A stretch of 21,515 nucleotides of DNA from JAQIBY01 sp964407055 (GTDB lineage Bacteria > Bacteroidota > Bacteroidia > Bacteroidales > ML635J-15). The translations under genes were made by a program, and so were the position numbers. The notes beneath the pieces are model-generated. The model searched no databases. It had not been told where the DNA came from and saw nothing but the letters and a program-made list of their open reading frames with translations. Position 1 is the first letter of the stretch, and each line of letters opens with the position of its first letter. Where the stretch lies: NCBI GenBank assembly GCA_964407055.1, contig CAYOUD010000030.1, positions 1 to 21,515 on the forward strand, in the 5' to 3' direction. Positions 1 to 8,326 of this stretch are shown here, one piece after another.

Positions 1-1
1 A

Positions 2-316
2 TTAATTGTTTACTGGACCAATTTTTTCTTCAATGGACTCAATCTTATCTCGAATACGACCCATGGGTTTGTTTTTTTGAATATCAAAATTTACTACTGA
101 GTAAACCCGGTCGCAATCATCGGAAAGCTGAGCATAGGCTTTCTCCAATAAAGCAAGCGCAGAAGGCATATCAGGAGTCTCAAAAATAGTTCCCATTGCA
201 CTGAGCTTATACTCATAGCCACTTTCGCGGATTAATTTTAATATTCGACTAACATATTGGCTTACACTTACTCCCTTATCTGTGGGGAACATGGCGAAAC
301 TAACTAATACTGACAT
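2..316 (-). CDS. MTH1187-family thiamine-binding protein
   Basis: This is a small cytoplasmic protein of 104 residues, the usual size for the MTH1187/YkoF-like (UPF0045) family, whose members form ferredoxin-like folds and bind thiamine or related compounds. The family signature is visible: an N-terminal beta strand with a conserved phenylalanine (VSFAMFPTDKG), then SVSQYVSRILKLI, and the central YKLSAMGTIFE segment that lines the ligand pocket in characterised members. No signal peptide is present. It starts 17 bases after the LPP20 lipoprotein gene and is probably the last or a late gene of that transcript. No thiamine synthesis or transport gene lies in the window, so its presence behind envelope lipoproteins is unexplained. 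The stop codon is inside the window, so the gene is complete. Family assignment is by recognised pattern; the ligand is inferred. Confidence 0.86.
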   Translation of the reverse strand: MSVLVSFAMFPTDKGVSVSQYVSRILKLIRESGYEYKLSAMGTIFETPDMPSALALLEKAYAQLSDDCDRVYSVVNFDIQKNKPMGRIRDKIESIEEKIGPVNN

Positions 317-333
317 AACAATATAGGGGCTTT

Positions 334-1710
334 CTAATTAAAAACTGCTTGAAAAATAGAATTTGCTGTTTTACGCTTCATCCGGTTAACACCTTCGGTA
401 TAGGCCTCATCACTTGCTTCATCTAAACTATTTCCATAACCCATAATGTCTTTTTCATTTTTACTGTAAATCAGGCGTCTTTCATTATCAAAAACACTTA
501 CAATATATTGCAGGCTTACCGATTTTTGATATGAACTAACTTCTGCATTTCGAGTATCACTTTCAATACGAATGACAAAATCAGCCTTAGCAGCACTGCT
601 GGAAATACGCATATTGTTTTTTGCCATTGCCTGAAATAATGCTGATTGTAAATTAGCCTGATTTAAATTCTTCCCAAAGCTTTTTTCTGACGATTCAATA
701 AAAATTAACGGAGATTGTACATTGATAACAAGTTTATAAGTCGGTGGTGGAATTTTGCGGATAACAGTACGAATAAAAATGTCTTTTGTTAGCCGGCTCA
801 AACTGACCATATCAAGCTCTACAGTAATTGTTTCCATTTGGTTTTTACTAATCACTTTATTGATGGGAACATGAACTACACCATTTTGGTCACTGCTGAG
901 CTTATTATCCAATAATCCGGAACCCGTAAAACTTAAAACTACTGGCATATTCGGCACCGTGAATCCGTCCTTATTTGAAATGCTAATTTCCATTAATTGG
1001 GGGTCAATGTGCATTCCACTAGTTACAAACACAGGATTTTCTTTCGACTCAAATCGCACTTCGTCAAAAGTCTGAATCAAATCGCGGTAAATATTTGTCC
1101 CCAAATCAACTTTACTACTGTCTATCAATACTTCAGTCGGCTCGGCAAGATAATCTGTCAAATCAGAAAAAGCCTCAACATACAATCCTATTGCCTCGTA
1201 TTGATTCCCTTTTGTACGCAAATCAGCAGCTTGTATATATTTGGATTTTGCTTGTTGCAAGTCTGCCGTTTTTTTCTTTGCTTTTTGTGCTTGATATTCA
1301 GCTTTTGAAAGGCGGCAATACATCCAAAAAATCTCTCCTCCATCCCAGCTGCCGACAACTTCATAACCTTGAATATTGCGATCAGAACTTGTCTGAATCT
1401 GGCGTTCATAGGTTTCGCTAAGCTGATAATCTGTTTCAATGGTATTAATCACTGAGGTAGAGGAAATATTCACGGAAATCTCTGAAGACAAAACGTTTAA
1501 CGCACTGTTTCGGGCATTTTCTTTATATGCATCAGGCGACAAACCGGCTTTACGTGCAGAACCAATTCCAATATAATACATTCCTGATGCAGGTCGTTTA
1601 TCTACCCATTCGGGCTTTGGCTCCTTAGGCTTCTGCGTATTTTTCAAAACATCACACCCACTAAAAAATGCCAAACTGAGTGCTATCGATATAATTAGAA
1701 CGTTTCGCAT
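334..1710 (-). CDS. LPP20-family outer-membrane lipoprotein
   Basis: Predicted lipoprotein of 458 residues. It has a short hydrophobic signal peptide and a lipobox (FFSGC, acylated Cys19), and the mature protein begins with a charged, proline-rich linker. Residues about 34-140 match the LPP20 pattern: PEWVDKRP, then YYIGIGSA, a region rich in alanine and serine, and a strand ending at IFWMYCRLS. Residues about 140-175 are a lysine/alanine-rich helix, probably coiled coil. The middle (about 225-330) looks like beta-sandwich structure. The C-terminal part (about 345-458) contains KADFVIRIESDTR, reminiscent of the LPP20/LpoB type of envelope domain. The start ATG overlaps the stop of the upstream TPR lipoprotein by one base (TAATG), which suggests translational coupling. 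The molecular role is unknown; LPP20 relatives are surface or envelope lipoproteins. Lipoprotein status is firm, domain placement is moderate. Confidence 0.82.
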   Translation of the reverse strand: MRNVLIISIALSLAFFSGCDVLKNTQKPKEPKPEWVDKRPASGMYYIGIGSARKAGLSPDAYKENARNSALNVLSSEISVNISSTSVINTIETDYQLSETYERQIQTSSDRNIQGYEVVGSWDGGEIFWMYCRLSKAEYQAQKAKKKTADLQQAKSKYIQAADLRTKGNQYEAIGLYVEAFSDLTDYLAEPTEVLIDSSKVDLGTNIYRDLIQTFDEVRFESKENPVFVTSGMHIDPQLMEISISNKDGFTVPNMPVVLSFTGSGLLDNKLSSDQNGVVHVPINKVISKNQMETITVELDMVSLSRLTKDIFIRTVIRKIPPPTYKLVINVQSPLIFIESSEKSFGKNLNQANLQSALFQAMAKNNMRISSSAAKADFVIRIESDTRNAEVSSYQKSVSLQYIVSVFDNERRLIYSKNEKDIMGYGNSLDEASDEAYTEGVNRMKRKTANSIFQAVFN

Positions 1711-3050
1711 TATTCAGGATTATAATTAATAATTCGGACTACGGTTTGAGTTGAAACTTCATCAATTAATTCTACAGATAAAGCATCCATGGTTTTAATT
1801 TTGGTTCTTGCATTCAAGAGTTCCTGCAAAGCTATGCGCTCACTCCGTCCTGTACGAATAACATCTTCATCAGAATCTGTGCTTTTGTTTTTCCAATATC
1901 CAGGCACAAGATCATTTTTTCTGCCATCGTACTTAGCATAATGAATTTGATCCTGATTATTCAAATTAAAACTCTTCGTAAGTAAAATCTCATTGGTACG
2001 AGTATCAACCATACTAATGTCAAACTTAATCATTGCAGAACGTTGCATAGAAAGTTCTTCATATTCTACTTTTTTATAACTTGTTTTAGTTTTAGTTTTC
2101 CCTTCACTGTCCTTATACCTGGTTTTTATTTCAAGGTAACCTCGCTTTGTTTCTTTTTTAATTCGTCCCAAATCAAAATTAAAACTGTGGATGGTGCCTT
2201 TCACCAGTGCGTCCGGTTGTGTGGCTTTAGTGGCATCATAAATTCCACGATTAGCTGCAACAAATTCAACCACTTTGATAAACGGATCATTTGTTTGATT
2301 TAACCCATTAATGATTTTGCTTTTAATCTGACTACTTAATTCTGATTTATTCGAATGATTTTCGATATTATGAATCGCAACGCGAATAGTGGCAGCCTTT
2401 TGAGATTCACTTTTCAAATCAACACTTTCTTTGTAATTTCCGAAATTTACAGAAATCTCATCAAACAAATAATAGGCACTTCTATATTTTTTATTGCCCA
2501 TGTGTTGAATTGCCTGACGATATTTTGGCTCATAAATAGTAATATTGAGTTGCTCCTTACTATCTTTATAGTCTGGTTCAATTTTTACAATTTCAGCAAA
2601 AATCCGCTCTGCGCCGGAGAAATCTTCATTATTGAGTTTTTTAACCCCCTCAAAATATTGATCATCAAGATAAGTTCCTTTTACTTCACTGTAATACTCC
2701 TCATAATAAGGTGGAACAACCAGCTCTATACTAACCTGTTTTAGTCTGTTTTCGAAAGATTCCGCCTCAATATAATAATAAACCGCTTGTTTATTATTTC
2801 CCTGATTGTATGCCGTCATGAAATCACTGTATGTTTTATCAACCACACGTTGTCCTGTCCGCTTTAATCCTACCTGAGCATCAATATAGGATCGCTTTGC
2901 AATCAATGACTGGTAATATAAATCGGATGCTTCCTGATACATCCCTTGCTCCTCAAATTTAGCGGCTTTTTTTGCAAATCGCTTATGAGTACAGGATGCC
3001 CCAAGTAATAAGATAAATATAAACACTAAATATTTGGTAAAGTTTCTCAT
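1710..3050 (-). CDS. TPR lipoprotein with CsgG/LpoB-like C-terminal domain
   Basis: Predicted lipoprotein of 446 residues with signal peptide and lipobox LGASC (Cys20). Residues about 24-205 are helical with TPR-like features, for example FEEQGMYQEASDLYYQSLI (about 32-50), LNNEDFSGAERIFAEIVKI (about 139-157) and a third near 178-200. From about residue 221 the character changes: TIRVAIHNIENHSN, then a helix and FIKVVEF, then DALVKGTIHSF (280-290) and ISMVDTRTNEILLTKSF. These resemble the strand order of CsgG/LpoB domains, in which a short-lived activity or pore-forming subunit carries a VDxxTGE-like turn. That resemblance is my reading and needs a profile search. The gene sits 77 bases downstream of the transglutaminase-like gene and is coupled to the LPP20 gene by TAATG. 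Its partner is therefore probably the LPP20 protein, in the periplasm or at the outer membrane. Confidence 0.8.
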   Translation of the reverse strand: MRNFTKYLVFIFILLLGASCTHKRFAKKAAKFEEQGMYQEASDLYYQSLIAKRSYIDAQVGLKRTGQRVVDKTYSDFMTAYNQGNNKQAVYYYIEAESFENRLKQVSIELVVPPYYEEYYSEVKGTYLDDQYFEGVKKLNNEDFSGAERIFAEIVKIEPDYKDSKEQLNITIYEPKYRQAIQHMGNKKYRSAYYLFDEISVNFGNYKESVDLKSESQKAATIRVAIHNIENHSNKSELSSQIKSKIINGLNQTNDPFIKVVEFVAANRGIYDATKATQPDALVKGTIHSFNFDLGRIKKETKRGYLEIKTRYKDSEGKTKTKTSYKKVEYEELSMQRSAMIKFDISMVDTRTNEILLTKSFNLNNQDQIHYAKYDGRKNDLVPGYWKNKSTDSDEDVIRTGRSERIALQELLNARTKIKTMDALSVELIDEVSTQTVVRIINYNPE

Positions 3051-3099
3051 AGTCCTTAGTTTTTATGGTCGTAAAATTAGAATTATCTTTCCGACATTT

Positions 3100-3107
3100 C
3101 AAATATA
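3100..3107 (-). promoter_or_regulatory. Possible -7 promoter element for the lipoprotein genes
   Basis: Read on the minus strand this is TATATTTG, a perfect match to the Bacteroidota -7 element TAnnTTTG. It lies about 50 bases upstream of the TPR lipoprotein start, in the 77-base gap after the transglutaminase-like gene. No clear -33 TTG is seen at the usual distance. If active, the lipoprotein genes could be transcribed independently of the large upstream gene. Confidence 0.4.
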
Positions 3108-3127
3108 ATATAAGTTTACTGAAAATA

Positions 3128-5701
3128 TTAATTCACAAAGTCAGGTTTTACTGACATAATACGTTGGTCATGCTTATAACTGTAATCAATCAAAACATCA
3201 CCGTTCACTTTGAACATTTTTATATAATTCACCTTATAACTACGAAAAAGGGATTTGTAATCGACACCTTCAATAACACTGAGTTTAAGGTTTCCTGTTT
3301 GATAATTATGAATACGTAATTTTGCTCCATCATATAAGTACACATCTCCCAAACGAATTCGTGTATTATCTTTTAATTTGATTGACAATACCCCACGATC
3401 AAGGGTAATATGCTGTATTTGTTTCAGGTTTTCATGCAAACTAGCATTTTTTACAATAAAATTTTGACTTAATGCATTCAATGTTGCTGTAATCTCGTTT
3501 CCACTAACATTAAAGCGATACTCCTCTAATGTATTAAAGAATGCCAATATACCTGCGATGGATTTATGATAAGCCAAACGTTCATACTCCACACTTGTTT
3601 TTTGCCAAAGCTTTGCCATTTCTATAGAACTCAGGTTTCGGGCTTCCGAATGGTAAACTGGAGCAGGGTTATAAGCATTCAACCGTATGAGCCCGTCGGG
3701 AAAAATTGCTAAAACAGATGATTCGTCAACACTCATATCATTAACCGATTTTTGCTCAATCAGCTCCCCTGAATTACTGATTAAATACCCGGTGTAACCG
3801 GATCGTATCGCCTTTTCCTGATCTGCATCAATACGAACAAACCAATTTTCATGTTGTTGCGTATCATAACTACTAATAAAATAGCTCGTTGAATTCTCCC
3901 CCTCGATTTTGCCACTGACAAGTAACAGCGCTTCCGAAACCATAAGATGTTCAGGTGTTACATAATCTTCCTTGTCAATTTTTATTAGATATCGTAATTG
4001 ATTGTCTGGAGTAAAGGATGCCACAAACCCACTGCGAGGTTTATGCGAAGTAAGTTGTTTCCCTGAAATTTGGATTTTCTTATTGAAAGATCCACATAAA
4101 TATAGATTTCCCGATGCATCCTGAGCAGCAATTTGCTCAACATTATTTCGATACCCTCCATTTTCATAGATATCTGACCACAATGGCTCGGCAATTTCTT
4201 CAAGACTCAACCGACTATCTAATGGAACAATGACTGCTTTAGCCCTCTCATATTGTGGCATACAAGCACCAACAGGAGCCCCGATGAATGTTGGGTCGCA
4301 AACCGTAAATCGTTCCCCCTGATACTCTACAAAGCGCCCCTTTACTCGGTCATTAAACTTTACGGCAGTTGCAATATGTCCAGGATAATCTAGTCCAACA
4401 ACTTGCAAACCGGCTAGTTCCTCAACGAGATATGCAAATAACACAGAGCGATCTTCACAATCAGCTGCCGGATACATAAACAATTCATCCGGGAAAAAGA
4501 ACTTTTCATAACCAAATTGCTCCTGATCAGTCATATAATCAAATTGCGTTTGAACAAATTGCAAAATGATATTCACGGCCTCCTGCTCCGTTTTCCCATC
4601 AATTGCCTTTTCGAAATAATTCAATAAAGACTCACGGGTTATCGCTGTCATCGCAGATTGAAAAAACACTCGTATTTCCGACTGTGGAAAGTCCTGATAA
4701 AAAGCCCTGAGGTTTTCATTAAAAGCAACCTTCACAACCTTTTCACCAATCGTAAAATCACGAAAACCTATTATTAATGGGAGATTTGGAGTTTCAGACA
4801 AATGCACATCAAAAATTCGCTCAGCTCCGGGATAATCTTTGTTATAAGTACGAATATGCGCCATGTCTTTATTAAGCACATAATATTGTTGTTCATCAAT
4901 TTTTAAATATGAAACATCGTACAAAGCAGTTTGGGAAGGAATCAAAAGCGATAAAGCATCATCATAATATGCAAGCTTGGTTTTGTAACCCGACTTCAAT
5001 AAAATAAACCATTGAAAAAGCACTTGCTCTTTTTCCGTAATGCATATTTGCTCTGATAAATCCTCAACAAGCAATAAATATCCCCAGTCATTAAGTCGCA
5101 ATTGACGTTGCATTTGTAACAACTGTTCAATTAAGAAAAAATAATCGGTTTTACTTAATGTTTCAAAATAGGCAGAAATGACATTTGGCCCATTCGCTGT
5201 CCCTGGGTTTTGATGCAATTCAGGGTCATACAAAAACTGCATATCTTTTCCATAATAATTCAGGATCGCCGTTTTTCGCTTAATGTCAGGTTTTACAATA
5301 TCCTGAATTGGCAACTCAACAATTATTGGTTTCGCCTGTATAGCAATGGGTTTCCTTTCTGCGATTTCCGGCGTACTATCATCGCGCGGGTCAAGAACCG
5401 GAATTGCAGTATTTTGCTCAACATTCATCGTCGGTTTGTATCTCGGAATTTTTTCTGGTCCCGGCACACGCACAGGCTCACGTCCTGTAAATAATTCGAA
5501 ACGCTCCCAGTCTTTTTTCAAAAATTCAGCAAAGGCTTTATCCTGTTCCTCCACAAATTTTCTAAAACTTTCGTTTTCTTGTTGTTTGTAATTTTCAAAA
5601 TCCTGACGCATCTTTTCAAGCTCATCTTCTGTTTGGGGAAATGCCAAAAGACTTGAAAATACAAGTATGGCTAAAGTTAAACCGACAAATATTTGTTTCA
5701 T
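3128..5701 (-). CDS. Secreted transglutaminase-like protein, large, unknown function
   Basis: This is an 857-residue protein with a Sec signal peptide (hydrophobic residues 4-20, cleavage probably near 20-23). Residues about 25-72 are very rich in E, K and F and probably form a coiled coil. Residues 73-140 are a proline-rich linker. The core at about 360-480 carries a plausible papain-like transglutaminase triad: Cys415 in AADCEDRSV, His442 in LDYPGHIATAV and Asp469 in FTVCDPTF, in the order and spacing of the transglutaminase-like superfamily. After it (about 515-640) come beta-strand segments such as ASGNLYLCGSF and SGFVASFTPDN, which recall SBBP/beta-propeller repeats. The C-terminus is beta-rich without a recognisable sorting domain. 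It heads a minus-strand cluster with two lipoproteins. The family may act as a protease, amidase or cross-linker, or be inactive. The triad is seen; activity is inferred. Confidence 0.75.
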   Translation of the reverse strand: MKQIFVGLTLAILVFSSLLAFPQTEDELEKMRQDFENYKQQENESFRKFVEEQDKAFAEFLKKDWERFELFTGREPVRVPGPEKIPRYKPTMNVEQNTAIPVLDPRDDSTPEIAERKPIAIQAKPIIVELPIQDIVKPDIKRKTAILNYYGKDMQFLYDPELHQNPGTANGPNVISAYFETLSKTDYFFLIEQLLQMQRQLRLNDWGYLLLVEDLSEQICITEKEQVLFQWFILLKSGYKTKLAYYDDALSLLIPSQTALYDVSYLKIDEQQYYVLNKDMAHIRTYNKDYPGAERIFDVHLSETPNLPLIIGFRDFTIGEKVVKVAFNENLRAFYQDFPQSEIRVFFQSAMTAITRESLLNYFEKAIDGKTEQEAVNIILQFVQTQFDYMTDQEQFGYEKFFFPDELFMYPAADCEDRSVLFAYLVEELAGLQVVGLDYPGHIATAVKFNDRVKGRFVEYQGERFTVCDPTFIGAPVGACMPQYERAKAVIVPLDSRLSLEEIAEPLWSDIYENGGYRNNVEQIAAQDASGNLYLCGSFNKKIQISGKQLTSHKPRSGFVASFTPDNQLRYLIKIDKEDYVTPEHLMVSEALLLVSGKIEGENSTSYFISSYDTQQHENWFVRIDADQEKAIRSGYTGYLISNSGELIEQKSVNDMSVDESSVLAIFPDGLIRLNAYNPAPVYHSEARNLSSIEMAKLWQKTSVEYERLAYHKSIAGILAFFNTLEEYRFNVSGNEITATLNALSQNFIVKNASLHENLKQIQHITLDRGVLSIKLKDNTRIRLGDVYLYDGAKLRIHNYQTGNLKLSVIEGVDYKSLFRSYKVNYIKMFKVNGDVLIDYSYKHDQRIMSVKPDFVN

Positions 5702-5915
5702 AGCAATGGTTTTTCAGAGGTTTATTGGCAATTTCTATGCCAGATTTCAATAACTTTTTCTTTCGCAAAGTAATAAAAATCTGTTAAACCATAGCATATC
5801 AGAATTATGCAACATTAACATCCGAAATAATTAACAAATCACGTCATCCATTATACCTGACATTCTTGTGATTACAGCTTTTATTTTGTAATTTTGTTTC
5901 GGTTGATAAAAAACT
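5702..5915. other. Divergent intergenic region between two operons
   Basis: This is a 214-base AT-rich gap between the minus-strand envelope cluster and the plus-strand HD/lipid A cluster. It should contain both promoters. A good plus-strand -7 element lies near its right end. On the minus strand the best candidate is TTACTTTG at about 5766-5773, which deviates from TAnnTTTG at the second base. I see no other gene, RNA or long repeat in it. Confidence 0.6.
5890..5898 (+). promoter_or_regulatory. -7 promoter element for the HD/lipid A cluster
   Basis: The sequence TAATTTTG matches the Bacteroidota -7 consensus TAnnTTTG, and a TTG at about 5866-5868 could serve as the -33 element, with a spacing slightly longer than usual. 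The predicted transcription start falls about 10-15 bases before the ATG of the HD protein, giving a very short leader. Position is accurate to about two bases. Confidence 0.5.
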
Positions 5916-7154
5916 ATGTTAGAAGCAAATAAGAAAAAAATTATTAACGACCCTGTTCACGGGTTTATCCGCATTAATCATTCCATCTGTTTTGATTTAA
6001 TGGAACACCCATATTTCCAGCGTTTGCGCAGAATTTCCCAATTAGGATTGACTTTTCTCGTATATCCCGGAGCCACACACACACGATTTCATCATGCCAT
6101 TGGTGCTATGCATTTGATGAGCACTGCAATTGATGTCATCAGGCAAAAAGGACATAAAATAACTCACGAAGAATCTGAAGCAGTCAATATTGCAATTCTT
6201 TTACACGACATTGGACATGGGCCTTATTCCCACACTTTGGAAAAAGACATTGTTACAAACTGGGATCACGAAACGCTGTCCTTGCTTTACATGGAAAAAC
6301 TCAACGAGGAATTTGACGGAAAACTCAGTTTAGCAATCAAGATTTTTAAAAACGAGTATCACAAAAAGTTTCTGCACCAACTGGTTTCCAGCCAACTAGA
6401 CATGGATCGCTTGGATTATTTGCGCAGAGACAGCTTTTTTACCGGAGTTTCTGAAGGAGTTATCGGGTCGGAGCGTATTATTAAAATGCTCAATGTGATG
6501 GACGACCAATTAGTGGTAGAAGTAAAAGGAATTTACAGCATCGAGAAATTTCTAATTGCACGTCGCCTAATGTATTGGCAAGTTTATTTACATAAAACCG
6601 TGCTTGCTGCTGAAAAAATGCTGGAAACCACCTTACAACGTGCAAAAGACCTCATAAAACAAGGCGTCAAATTAGAAGCCAGCGATGCTTTACTTTGGTT
6701 TCTGAAAAATGGAAACAGCAGTAATACGGACGAAGTGCTTCAACGATTTTCTATCTTGGATGATAGCGATGTCATGGCATCAATAAAATCATGGACAAAA
6801 CATCCAGATAAAATTCTATCCTTTCTTGCCAATGGTTTAATGAACAGAAGACTTTTTCGCGTTTATCTGCAAAAAGAAGCATTCGAAGCATCCGAAATTG
6901 ATGAAATAAAAATCCGTGTCATGCGGCATTTCAATCTTTCAGAAAATGATTTGAAATATTTTGTGTTTAGTGAATCCATTGTAAATACAACATATAGTGA
7001 TATGAATGAGAAAATTAACATCCTTAGGCGGGGCGAGCTTACCGACATTGCTGATGCTTCGGACATGTTATCTCCGGCAGCACTGAGTCACGATGTAATA
7101 AAATACTATATTTGTTACCCAAAAGAAATTGAAAAAAACGTTGATTTAAAATAA
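5916..7154 (+). CDS. HD-domain phosphohydrolase (dNTPase/SAMHD1-like)
   Basis: This is a 412-residue cytoplasmic protein of the HD superfamily, in the branch that includes bacterial dNTP triphosphohydrolases and SAMHD1. The metal-binding residues are all visible: His60 in TRFHHAIG, His97-Asp98 in LLHDIGHGPYSH, and Asp164 in SQLDMDRLDYLRRD. The N-terminal segment DPVHGFIRI and the QRLRRISQLG motif are also typical of this branch. No regulatory domain is fused; the C-terminal 200 residues are helical. The natural substrate cannot be read from sequence; nucleotides are likely but not proven. The gene ends five bases before lpxD, so it is probably co-transcribed with the lipid A genes, an arrangement I recognise from other Bacteroidota. 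The ATG start is preceded by a promoter element and gives the usual family N-terminus. Confidence 0.88.
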   Translation: MLEANKKKIINDPVHGFIRINHSICFDLMEHPYFQRLRRISQLGLTFLVYPGATHTRFHHAIGAMHLMSTAIDVIRQKGHKITHEESEAVNIAILLHDIGHGPYSHTLEKDIVTNWDHETLSLLYMEKLNEEFDGKLSLAIKIFKNEYHKKFLHQLVSSQLDMDRLDYLRRDSFFTGVSEGVIGSERIIKMLNVMDDQLVVEVKGIYSIEKFLIARRLMYWQVYLHKTVLAAEKMLETTLQRAKDLIKQGVKLEASDALLWFLKNGNSSNTDEVLQRFSILDDSDVMASIKSWTKHPDKILSFLANGLMNRRLFRVYLQKEAFEASEIDEIKIRVMRHFNLSENDLKYFVFSESIVNTTYSDMNEKINILRRGELTDIADASDMLSPAALSHDVIKYYICYPKEIEKNVDLK

Positions 7155-7159
7155 AACTC

Positions 7160-8203
7160 ATGAAGTTTACAGCAAAGCAAATTGCAAAGTTTCTCAATGG
7201 CAAAATTGAGGGTAATCCAAAAGTTAACGTCAACGATGTCGCAAAAATTGAAGAAGGGAAACCGGGAGCCTTATCCTTTTTGGCAAATCCAAAATATACA
7301 GCATATATTTACAAAACAAACAGCAGCATTGTATTAGTCAACAAAGACTTTAAAGCCGAAAAACCCATAAATGCGACATTGATTCGCGTTGACAATGCGT
7401 ATGAAGCGTTTGCAAAACTCCTCAATGTTGTCAATAAAGAAATGCTTGACAAAAAAGGAATAGACGCATCTGCACATGTTTGCAAATCGGTAAAAATTGG
7501 TAAAGATGCATATATTGGAGCATTTGCATATATCGGAGAGAGTGCAAGTATTGGCAAAAATGTAAAAATCTATCCTCACAGCTACATTGGTGATAATGTA
7601 ACGATTGGAGATAATGTAACGATTTACGCCGGAGTTAAAATTTACCATGCCTGCAATATTGGTGATGAAAGTATTATCCATGCCGGAGCAGTAATTGGAT
7701 CCGATGGATTTGGTTATGCCCCCAATGAACACGGCAATTACAACAAAATTCAACAAATTGGCAATGTCATCATCGAAAAATATGTTGAAATTGGCGCAAA
7801 TACCTGTATAGACAGAGCAACAATGGGCTCTACCATCATTAAAGAAGGCGTAAAACTTGACAACTTAGTTCAAATCGGGCATAATGTAATCATTGGAAAA
7901 CACACTGTAGCAGCAGCACAAACCGGCATAAGCGGATCAACGCAAGTTGGCGAACGCTGTATGTTTGGAGGACAAGTTGGTTTAGCCGGACATCTGAAAA
8001 TTGGAGACAATGTTGTTTTTGGCGCTCAAGCCGGTATTCCCAACGATGTAAAATCAGGCGAAAAGTTACTGGGGAGCCCTGCAATCCCTTTTATGGACTA
8101 CAAACGAAGCTTTATAATTCAAAAACGTTTACCGGAAATGCGAGAAGAAGTATTAAAACTCAGAAAAGAGATTGATGCACTAAAATCACAATTAAATCAA
8201 TAA
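7160..8203 (+). CDS. lpxD: UDP-3-O-acylglucosamine N-acyltransferase LpxD
   Basis: LpxD adds the second (N-linked) 3-hydroxyacyl chain from acyl-ACP to UDP-3-O-acyl-glucosamine, the third step of lipid A synthesis, in the cytoplasm. The 347 residues fit the family length. Residues 1-100 form the uridine-binding domain (FTAKQIAKFLNG at the start, GALSFLANPKY near 36-46). Residues about 101-310 are hexapeptide repeats of a left-handed beta helix (IGKDAYIGAFAYIG and onward). The catalytic histidine is His241 in QIGHNVIIG, and SDGFGYAP (181-188) is also diagnostic. The C-terminus is a lysine/glutamate-rich helix. It lies five bases after the HD gene and 123 bases before lpxC-fabZ. The DNA contains a recent-looking hexapeptide duplication at 7586-7624. 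Assignment is firm. Confidence 0.97.
   Translation: MKFTAKQIAKFLNGKIEGNPKVNVNDVAKIEEGKPGALSFLANPKYTAYIYKTNSSIVLVNKDFKAEKPINATLIRVDNAYEAFAKLLNVVNKEMLDKKGIDASAHVCKSVKIGKDAYIGAFAYIGESASIGKNVKIYPHSYIGDNVTIGDNVTIYAGVKIYHACNIGDESIIHAGAVIGSDGFGYAPNEHGNYNKIQQIGNVIIEKYVEIGANTCIDRATMGSTIIKEGVKLDNLVQIGHNVIIGKHTVAAAQTGISGSTQVGERCMFGGQVGLAGHLKIGDNVVFGAQAGIPNDVKSGEKLLGSPAIPFMDYKRSFIIQKRLPEMREEVLKLRKEIDALKSQLNQ
7586..7624 (+). repeat. Tandem 18-bp repeat inside lpxD (hexapeptide duplication)
   Basis: Two adjacent 18-base units, 7586-7603 and 7604-7621, differ at a single base and are followed by the first three bases of a third. Each encodes one hexapeptide of the beta helix (I-G-D-N-V-T). Near-identity at the DNA level, including third codon positions, points to a recent duplication or to slippage rather than only protein-level selection. 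Confidence 0.85.
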
Positions 8204-8287
8204 GCGAAACATCTTGTAAAGAAAAAAAATAATCACCTCATTATCTGAACTTTAAGTAAACTGCTTTTTTTAATTGATTGTTAATGT

Positions 8288-8295
8288 TATTTTTG
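8288..8295 (+). promoter_or_regulatory. -7 promoter element upstream of lpxC-fabZ
   Basis: TATTTTTG matches TAnnTTTG and lies 31 bases before the lpxC-fabZ ATG, in the 123-base gap after lpxD. The -33 region is a T-run without a clear TTG. It suggests that lpxC-fabZ and lpxA can be transcribed separately from the HD-lpxD pair. Confidence 0.45.
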
Positions 8296-8326
8296 CCACA
8301 AATTAGTCCTTTTTTACTCGAAAATC

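Noticed and set aside
2355..2744. 129-codon plus-strand frame opposite the TPR lipoprotein
   Set aside because: Isoleucine/phenylalanine-rich text that mirrors an AT-rich coding strand; the opposite strand carries the real gene.
7334..7756. 140-codon minus-strand frame opposite lpxD
   Set aside because: Its repeated cysteine/isoleucine/asparagine pattern is the reverse of the hexapeptide repeats, so it is a shadow.
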